A stretch of 64,000 nucleotides of DNA. It comes from Datnioides undecimradiatus (Eukaryota > Chordata > Actinopteri > Lobotiformes > Datnioididae). Shown here in pieces: positions 58,450 through 64,000 of the stretch; positions within the stretch are counted from its first letter, which is position 1, and every line of letters begins with the position of its first letter. Location of the stretch: NCBI GenBank assembly GCA_008933995.1, contig WARS01000036.1:21798285-21862284 (forward strand). Reading direction: 5' to 3'. Position numbers and translations under genes: made by a program. Under the pieces are notes generated by a model. The model was not told where the DNA came from and did no database searches. It worked only from the letters and a program-made list of their open reading frames with translations.

Positions 58450-61400
58450 AGGGCTCCTCCATCCTGGGGATCTGTTGGTGGAGGTGAATGGGAACCCTGT
58501 GGTGGGTCTGGAGCCAGAACAGGTGATCCAGATCCTGGTAGGTCACCTGCCGGAGAGATGACATAGAGAGAAATCAGATGATATGAAGGAAGAGAAAATG
58601 GGTTTTCCAGTTGTGCGTCCAAACTTTGTGTCTCCTGCCGTCAGATCAACTCTCAGGGAACGATCCTGTTTAAAGTGATTCCCAACTCAACTCAGAGCTG
58701 CAGCAGCCTGAAGTCGGTAAGAAACATCACGATGGATTCAAGCTCAACGCGTCCTGAATCACAGGAGGCTGAAAACATGAATATGAATTAACTATTCTTT
58801 ATTGAAAACACATTGCTGTGATCTGGTTTTAGCTGCAGGAGCAGAGTGTGGTGATGTTTTAAAGGAACAGTTCAACATTTTAATGATGATGTGATGGTTG
58901 ATTCATTGTTCATCTCGCTGCAGCCTCAAAGTCTCACTTAACTAAAATATAAACATTATTTCAACTCATCTGTCTCCTTCAGATTCATTATTATACCAAT
59001 TCATTACTATTAATTATAGTAAATTATTAATTATTAGTAAATTAGTGATTTGTATCATACTTAATTACAGGTAAAAGTCCTGCTTTGAATTAATCAGCAG
59101 GGAGCACTCAGACAATGTGTGTTTTATGGATGTTTGAGCAGGTAAATAAAGCAGCAAATAGCAGCTTCAGGTTTTAATTATGACTTCATTAAGTAGTTGC
59201 AATAACGAGATGATTTAACTTGTTAAGTTAAAAACCAAACTGACTTACTCTGGAGTTAATTTCTCCCTGCTCTGCATCTGTCAGGTGTTCATGAGGGCGA
59301 TGATGGACTACTGCCCCCTGCAGGACTCCTCCATCCCCTGTCCGGATGCAGGGATGGCGTTAAGCCGAGGAGACCTACTGGAGGTGGTCGACCAGTCAGA
59401 CGGGCGGTGGTGGCAGGCGAGGAAGCTGCCCTGCGCCGTTTCCTGCGCCGGTCTGATCCCGTCTGCCAGCACGCTGAAGAGGTGAAGCTGTCATGTCGTG
59501 CGTCTGTCAAAGTGCAGTAATAAAAATAAAAATAAAACAATAGTTTATATTTTAGATACTGACTACTATTAATCTGCTAATTATCATCTGGTTTGATCTG
59601 TGACATCGTCAGTTTATGAAACATTAAACAGGTTAACACCAGAATCCAACATGATGCCTTCAGTGTCCTGAACCTGTCTCATTCCTGCAGTTTTCACTGA
59701 AACGATCAATCAGTTCATCAAAATTCAATCAATCAAATTAATTCATTGTTGCAGCCAAACGAGTTTCATCCACCGTTGATGACAGTTGTTTTTGTCATTG
59801 TTGGTTCTTCTTCTCTGTAAAAGTTGTTTGTGTCTTCAGTTCAAATGTTTTATGATTCTTCTCTCTGCAGTAAACAGAGGGAGCAGTGGTGGTGTCAGCC
59901 GCTACAGGTTCATACCTGCATCAGACCCTGTGAGCACTATTCAGTATTATCAATAACATCAGTTTGCTCTGTGCTGACATCCAGACAGCAAGGATCAATA
60001 CGGTTTATTGATTGATTCATGTATCAGTGTTATTTATTCAGTTTTTCAGTAAACACATCAGAAGCAGCGTCTCTGTATCCACAAATGGACGATCGTTACG
60101 TGCACCTGCACATTATTATCAACACAGACACATAAACAAATGTTGCTGTTAGTGGTTGCTGTCTGTCATTGCTGTCAGTAGATGCTGTCAGTAGCTGATG
60201 TCAGTAGCTGATGTCAGTAGCTGCTGCCAGTAGCTGATGTCAGTAGTTGCTGTCAGTAGCTGATGTCAGTAGTTGCTGTCAGTAGTTGCTGTCAGAAGCT
60301 GCTGTTAGCAGCTGCTGTCAGTAGCTTCATGTTAACCTCTGATGCTTCTCTCTGTTCGGCCTCAGTGACTCTCTCTGAAGGTGAGTGTGACTCTGTGTTT
60401 GAACTAATTATCAGCAGATTTTCAATGATGTAAAACAAACTGAACTCCTACAGGACAGTGAAGTAAACACTTTATTCATTTCTATTATTTCTACTGTCAA
60501 ATCTCATCGGGGGGAAACTAATTTGGACTTTTTCTTTGTCGTGCAAGCAAGTCGTGACTAACTAACTTTGTATAATATAATATTCATTTAATATCATGTT
60601 TATCTGTATTAATATCAGGGTAGAGTTGTGATTTCTGTTGAATGTGTTTGTGATGATTTGTGTGATTGTTGAGTCCAGCGCAGTCTTAATATTGATCTGC
60701 TGATTGGTTGGTTTCATCTGTTGCAGAAGACAATCACACACATGCTGAGGACAAACTCACAGGATCAGGTAAAAACACACACAGACACATCATCAACACG
60801 TTGCCCTGAACCAGCCTGATTCTTCTTCTTCTTCTGCAGAACTGGAGGAAATTCATTTTGGTGAGTTCAGGACTGCGGTGTCCTCAGCTTGTATGTGTCT
60901 GCTGCCCTCTGCTGGACGACACTGGAAACACAACAAAAACAGTTCATGCAGTGATTAAATGTCAAAGTACAAACAGGTTTAATCAGACTTTATTAGTTAA
61001 TTATCACAGTGAACACACAAAAATACAGTTTAAAGATTTATTTTATTTATTTTTTTTATTCCCAGTTTATTTTGTTTGTATTTGGTCTTTTTGTTTTAAT
61101 GTTTTCTTGTTTCAGACGAGGCCGACTCTGACATCACTGATGGGATTTACCTGGGTGAGACTCAGCTGGTTTATTGAAGCTGCAGTAAACAAACAAACAA
61201 ATGTCTTATGAATGAATCCTTTGTCTGTTTGTCTCCAGCTGGTTTCCGTCGTAGCTTCTGTCTCTGGAGGAGGACGTCCTACAGGAGGCGGCGTCAGTCC
61301 TGCACCTCCTGCTCCCCCAGCAGCACCGCTCTGTCCACGCCGTATGAGGAGGTGTCTCTGTACCAGCGCCCCCCGCAGGAGAACCACCGCCTCATCATCC

Positions 61401-63609
61401 TGATCGGTGAGGGAGGAGGTTCAGATCATTGCCTGAACACCAGAGACCTCCAGAGACCCTCACAAACCCTTAGTGTTCCCAAGAGGCCCCCAAAGACCTG
61501 GACCTCAGTCTGAGTCTGCCTATGAAGCTCCCCCCACAGTGAAGCAGTGAAACTTTAAAACCAAAGTCTCGGCTGATAAAGACTCAAATGATGCTTTAGT
61601 CTGTTGCTAGGCAACCTGTGTAGCTCTGTCCAATCAGGGATAATCAGCAGTGTACACCGGCTACCTGAGGCCTGCTCCCTGCTCCTGTGTTTGATCATCT
61701 CACAGTCACCAGAGTTAATTATTCAGTTATTCTGTATTTGTAATCGTTTGTCGTTTTCTCAATCAATAACCCAGTTTCCCTCTGTTCTGCGTCTCTCTCC
61801 TCTGATCAGGAGCTTCAGGAGTCGGAGTGAACGAACTGAGGAAGAGACTCATCAAACTGAACCCGTCCACCTTCCAGGGACCCATACCGCGTACGTGCCC
61901 TGCACATCAACACAGTTATGATGTATTTAAAGGGGACATATTATGAGAAACGAAATAATAATGAAGGTAGAGAGTGGCAGACTGCAGACCCTCCTCAGAG
62001 GCTGAACTTCAGAGTTCAGCTGCTAAAAAGTTCAAAAGCTTGTTTTTAAGACATCCAGGACCTGTTTAAACAGCTTTCAGCCATAATGTGTCCCCTTTAA
62101 TGTTTATGGTGACAACGGTGGAAAAACAACAATAATCCACATTTAATGTTCATTAAATTTAAATCATTGGATTAAAGAAACGAAGGTAAACAGAAATTCA
62201 AACAGATCTGTGACAAAATGATGTTTCAGTTTAGACACGTTAATTATTTTCTTATATTATTCACATTTATTTATTTTATTCTGTTCATCTGTTTATCTGT
62301 ATTGTTCTAATCTGTTTTTGCTGAGTCTAGTCACTTCCTGTCTGCAGAGGATGTGAGAGTAAACACCTGTTGTTTATTATCATTCACACCTGAGCTCATC
62401 AGTATCTCAGTGAAGTAGTTACCTAGTGGTGAGTTTTGATTGGCTGTCCCTCTGTTGCTGCAGACACCACCCGGCCAATCAGAGCAGGGGAGCAGACAGG
62501 AAGAGAATACCACTTTGTCACCAAGGAGCTGTTTGAGTACATGGTGTGTAACCACAGGTGAGCTCCCTCCCTCGGTATTGAAGACAGACCGAGATTATTT
62601 GATTTAATCTCATGTTCAAATTAAACTTTGCTCCATGATTAATCTGCGTCCACCGTGTTCAGGTTTGTGGAGTACGGCGAGTGCAAAGGTCACCTGTACG
62701 GGACGAGCACGGACGCCATCGATGACGTGTTAAAACGAGGACGGATGTGCATCATCGATGTGGAACCACACGTGAGCTGATGATTAGCACTGAGGCTAAC
62801 TGTTATTTTCATTATCATTTGATCTGTTGATCATTTTCTTATTTATTTATGAATATTTGACTTTAAAATATGAGAAAACAGTGAAAACTCACCCAAAGTG
62901 TAAACAGAAAATGTTTTTTGTTGAGAAACAGAATTTCTGTTTTCCACAGATGTAATGTTTTAAATTGATCACAACTGAGTGCTGATTGGCTGAACAGGAC
63001 TGACCAATCAGAACTCAGAGGTCTTTTCCATCATGTCGAATCATATCTTTTGTCATCAGGACTCATTTCAGTAAAGTCTCACTCAATCTTATTCTTTAAT
63101 CATTGTCAACAAACCGTGTCAGCTGCTCAGACAAACAGGAAGTCATGTTTTTCTCGGGATTACTTTCAGTGGCAGATCACTGACGGCAGACATGTTGGTT
63201 TCATTGTCAGAGTGTTCAGTCGCTGCGGACGAGGAAACTGAAGCCGTACGTGATCTTCATCAAACCGCCGAGCTTGGAGAGGCTGAGGCAGACCAGGAGA
63301 GACGCCCGGATCCTCACCAACTACACTGTCACCAGAGTGTTCACAGTGAGCCGCACCCACTCCACACACCTCTCTGAAACAGGAAGTGAGGAAACTGACA
63401 GCTTCCTGTCTCTCCCCCCTCAGGAGGAAGACTTCGTGGAGCTGGAGGAGGCGTCACGGCTGATGGAGGCGAAGTACAAACAGTTCTTCGACAGCGTGTT
63501 GGTGAACGATGACCTGCAGGATGCCTGCATGCAGCTGTGCTCCATCATCCAGGAGGCCCAGGACGAACCCCAGTGGATACCGGTGAGCTGGAGCCGGACG
63601 CAGGAGTGA
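53357..63609 (+). CDS. mpp4: MAGUK scaffold MPP4 (membrane palmitoylated protein 4), 20 coding exons
   Basis: Coding exons by GT-AG sites with matching phases: 53357-53378, 53966-54087, 54163-54240, 54407-54490, 54581-54712, 58252-58333, 58452-58537, 58645-58716, 59285-59481, 59871-59929, 60366-60380, 60727-60768, 60840-60860, 61116-61154, 61239-61406, 61810-61890, 62464-62557, 62663-62771, 63211-63345, 63424-63609. Total 1824 nt, 607 residues. Order: two L27 domains (about 8-125), PDZ (about 140-220), SH3 (228-295), hook, guanylate-kinase-like domain (about 400-595). The hook segment [16 protein letters not shown] is what points to MPP4 rather than MPP3 or MPP7. MPP4 is a retina-enriched scaffold at photoreceptor synapses that links PSD95/Veli-type partners. 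Start: first ATG after an acceptor; the leading exon codes only seven residues. One of two teleost paralogues could be meant (a or b not decided). Confidence 0.9.
53670..53712. repeat. (TTG/TTA)n microsatellite in mpp4 intron 1
   Basis: Imperfect trinucleotide tract. It explains the poly-asparagine and poly-leucine open frames on the two strands. Confidence 0.85.
53909..53960. repeat. (GT)n tract ending at the mpp4 exon 2 acceptor
   Basis: About 26 GT units run directly into TTACAG, the acceptor of exon 2 at 53966; there is no normal polypyrimidine tract. Confidence 0.93.
53966..54712 (+). CDS. mpp4: mpp4 exons 2-5: tandem L27 domains
   Basis: Four exons encode [58 protein letters not shown] and [16 protein letters not shown], the helical L27N/L27C pair that in MPP proteins pairs with LIN7/Veli and other L27 partners. 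The last exon adds the acidic linker [24 protein letters not shown] that leads into the PDZ. Exons 3, 4 and 5 are all phase 0 and multiples of three (78, 84 and 132 nt), so skipping any of them would keep the frame. Confidence 0.88.
54246..54331. repeat. (CA)n/(CACG)n microsatellite in an mpp4 intron
   Basis: CA-rich tract between exons 3 and 4, with a shorter CA run at 54093-54110 between exons 2 and 3. Confidence 0.92.
55251..55587 (+). CDS. Unrecognised reading frame in mpp4 intron 5, exon A
   Basis: Open for 112 codons and ending at TTTG/GTAAGA, a strong splice donor, in phase 1. Codon content is GC-rich at third positions in the [21 protein letters not shown] region and unlike surrounding intron sequence. 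The 5' boundary is unknown: no in-frame ATG or clear acceptor is visible, so 55251 is only the start of the open frame. The product is basic and disordered-looking, and I do not recognise it. A second open frame with the same donor exists (55501-55587, containing [17 protein letters not shown]), but its phase does not fit exon B. Confidence 0.5.
56310..57400 (+). CDS. Unrecognised reading frame in mpp4 intron 5, exon B
   Basis: Begins after a pyrimidine tract and CTTTACCAG in the phase that continues exon A, and runs 363 codons to TAG. Layout: proline/serine-rich disordered region ([37 protein letters not shown]), a helix-rich segment at about 56783-57000 ([39 protein letters not shown]), an SH3-ligand-like PPPLPPR at about 57041-57062, a polyserine run (57127-57180) and a basic end KTRKKKKNK. 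No known domain recognised. Same strand as mpp4, lying wholly between mpp4 exons 5 and 6. The frame is far longer than chance and compositionally protein-like; whether it is a nested gene or an old exon set is not proven. Confidence 0.6.
57405..58245. other. mpp4 intron 5, downstream part
   Basis: Intron sequence after the nested frame. It includes a short copy of the GCTAAC dispersed repeat near 57850-57925. No further exon recognised. Confidence 0.45.
58252..58716 (+). CDS. mpp4: mpp4 exons 6-8: PDZ domain
   Basis: Encodes [39 protein letters not shown] and [13 protein letters not shown]. The carboxylate-binding loop is the QPLGATI segment that begins in the previous exon. A 3.5-kb intron containing a separate reading frame precedes exon 6. 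Exon 7's acceptor is fed by a (GT)n tract. Confidence 0.9.
58410..58448. repeat. (GT)n tract ending at the mpp4 exon 7 acceptor
   Basis: About 19 GT units that run directly into the TCAG acceptor of exon 7 at 58452. Confidence 0.93.
59285..59929 (+). CDS. mpp4: mpp4 exons 9-10: SH3 domain and start of hook
   Basis: Exon 9 (197 nt) encodes [37 protein letters not shown] and [13 protein letters not shown], an SH3 fold with the MAGUK-type ALxY-to-MMDY change that weakens proline-rich binding. Exon 10 gives [20 protein letters not shown], an MPP4-specific hook. Confidence 0.88.
60150..60332 (+). repeat. 12-bp minisatellite in mpp4 intron 10
   Basis: About a dozen imperfect copies of a unit like GCTGTCAGTAGC/TGATGTCAGTAG, ending about 35 bp upstream of the 15-nt exon 11. 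Confidence 0.85.
60366..61154 (+). CDS. mpp4: mpp4 exons 11-14: hook microexons
   Basis: Four tiny exons of 15, 42, 21 and 39 nt, each a multiple of three and each phase 1. They encode an acidic low-complexity segment ([39 protein letters not shown]). Any combination could be skipped without changing frame. Sites have AG/GT boundaries, but the 15-nt exon rests only on splice signals, phase and the MPP4-like position. Confidence 0.68.
61239..63609 (+). CDS. mpp4: mpp4 exons 15-20: hook end and guanylate-kinase-like domain
   Basis: Exon 15 encodes a very arginine-rich stretch after AGFRRSF and ends RLIILIG. The GUK domain follows: [13 protein letters not shown] replaces the nucleotide-binding P-loop and lacks the lysine of active guanylate kinases, so it is a protein-binding, non-catalytic GUK as in all MAGUKs. 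Later blocks are [45 protein letters not shown] and a C-terminus ending [14 protein letters not shown] at TGA 63607-63609. The 63211 acceptor is preferred over one nine bases later because it gives [15 protein letters not shown]. Confidence 0.88.
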
Positions 63610-63914
63610 GGGAGGAGGAGCCGAGGAGGAGTGAGGGAGGAGGAGCCGAGGAGGAGCGAGGAAGGAGGAGACGCTGCCTGTGGAGCGTGAAGTCAGTATT
63701 TTTCAGAGAACTTCTGGTTCACAGACTCCCTGGTTTTAAAAACAACAAGCGATGGATGAAAACACACTCTGTCATCTCCCTTAACTTCCTGTGTCCTCTG
63801 TTGAAAGTCAAAATCTTTCAGGATTTTCATGAACTCAAACCTCTTTGTGTTCTTTTTCATGTTATTACTGTGTTTACGTTCTGTATCAACAGGTAATTTA
63901 ACCTTCTGTTTCAG
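63610..63914 (+). other. mpp4 3' untranslated region or alternative intron
   Basis: After the stop there is a purine-rich stretch with two copies of a GGAGGAGGAGCCGAGGAGGA unit (63612-63665), then unremarkable sequence. It would be 3' UTR if the TGA form is used and intron if the donor at 63581 is used. Confidence 0.4.
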
Positions 63915-64000
63915 CTGGACACCCTCCTGCAGCAGCGTGATGATGAGATAACGCAGCTCTGTCGCTGTCGCTATAACGATTCTGTTTCACTTTCTGTCTA
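63915..64000 (+). CDS. Candidate alternative 3' exon of mpp4 (runs off the window)
   Basis: Preceded by CTTCTGTTTCAG, a good acceptor. In phase 0 it is open to the window end and reads LDTLLQQRDDEITQLCRCRY, with a heptad-like leucine pattern. The donor in the last mpp4 exon (CCG/GTGAGC, 63580/63581) is also phase 0. Either an alternative C-terminus or chance; the remainder is outside the window. Confidence 0.35.
   Translation, partial: MDTLLQQRDDEITQLCRCRYNDSVSLSV

Noticed and set aside
1-64000. tRNA, rRNA, CRISPR array, phage or toxin genes
   Set aside because: None seen on either strand. Repeats present are eukaryotic micro- and minisatellites and transposons.

Overview
This window is nuclear DNA of a ray-finned fish, probably a percomorph-type teleost. 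The evidence is intronless teleost odorant-receptor genes, several fish retroelement families (RTE/Rex3-like and L2-like LINEs, Ty3/gypsy, BEL/Pao), long (CA/GT)n microsatellites, and a multi-exon vertebrate MAGUK gene with GT-AG introns. I see no prokaryotic feature, tRNA, rRNA or CRISPR array. All identifications come from reading the sequence; no database search was possible.

Layout. 1-1893: decayed gypsy element. 2313-19968: six odorant-receptor (OR) loci, all on the minus strand, two intact (10717-11643 and 14347-15273) and four broken, interrupted by a 5'-truncated LINE (7424-9118). 20340-36508: a transposon island. It holds a decayed BEL/Pao element (minus strand) carrying a piggyBac fragment and an almost complete RTE/Rex3-like LINE inserted with a 12-bp target-site duplication, then a nearly full-length but dead L2-like LINE, then a second gypsy copy. 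37605-48007: five more OR loci in mixed orientation, one intact (40049-40984). Two of these are opposite-strand copies of the same deletion-bearing pseudogene. 48008-53356: gene-poor spacer with microsatellites and a possible 5' untranslated exon. 53357-63609: the plus-strand gene mpp4, with 20 coding exons reconstructed at consistent splice phases and a predicted protein of 607 residues with L27, PDZ, SH3 and guanylate-kinase-like domains. One 3.5-kb intron of mpp4 contains a second, unrecognised two-exon reading frame on the same strand (55251-55587 joined to 56310-57400).

How the parts relate. Three of eleven OR loci keep a complete seven-helix frame. Ten of the eleven carry the same short block about 130-290 bp upstream of the start: a TAATGA-type homeodomain core, a CCATGG palindrome and, just downstream, an ATAAAA-like box. 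This is the best candidate for the shared OR promoter. The transposon island separates two near-identical OR copies (19080-19968 and 37605-38518), so it lies inside or between duplicated receptor units. mpp4 marks the edge of the cluster and is functionally unrelated: a photoreceptor-type scaffold, not an olfactory gene.
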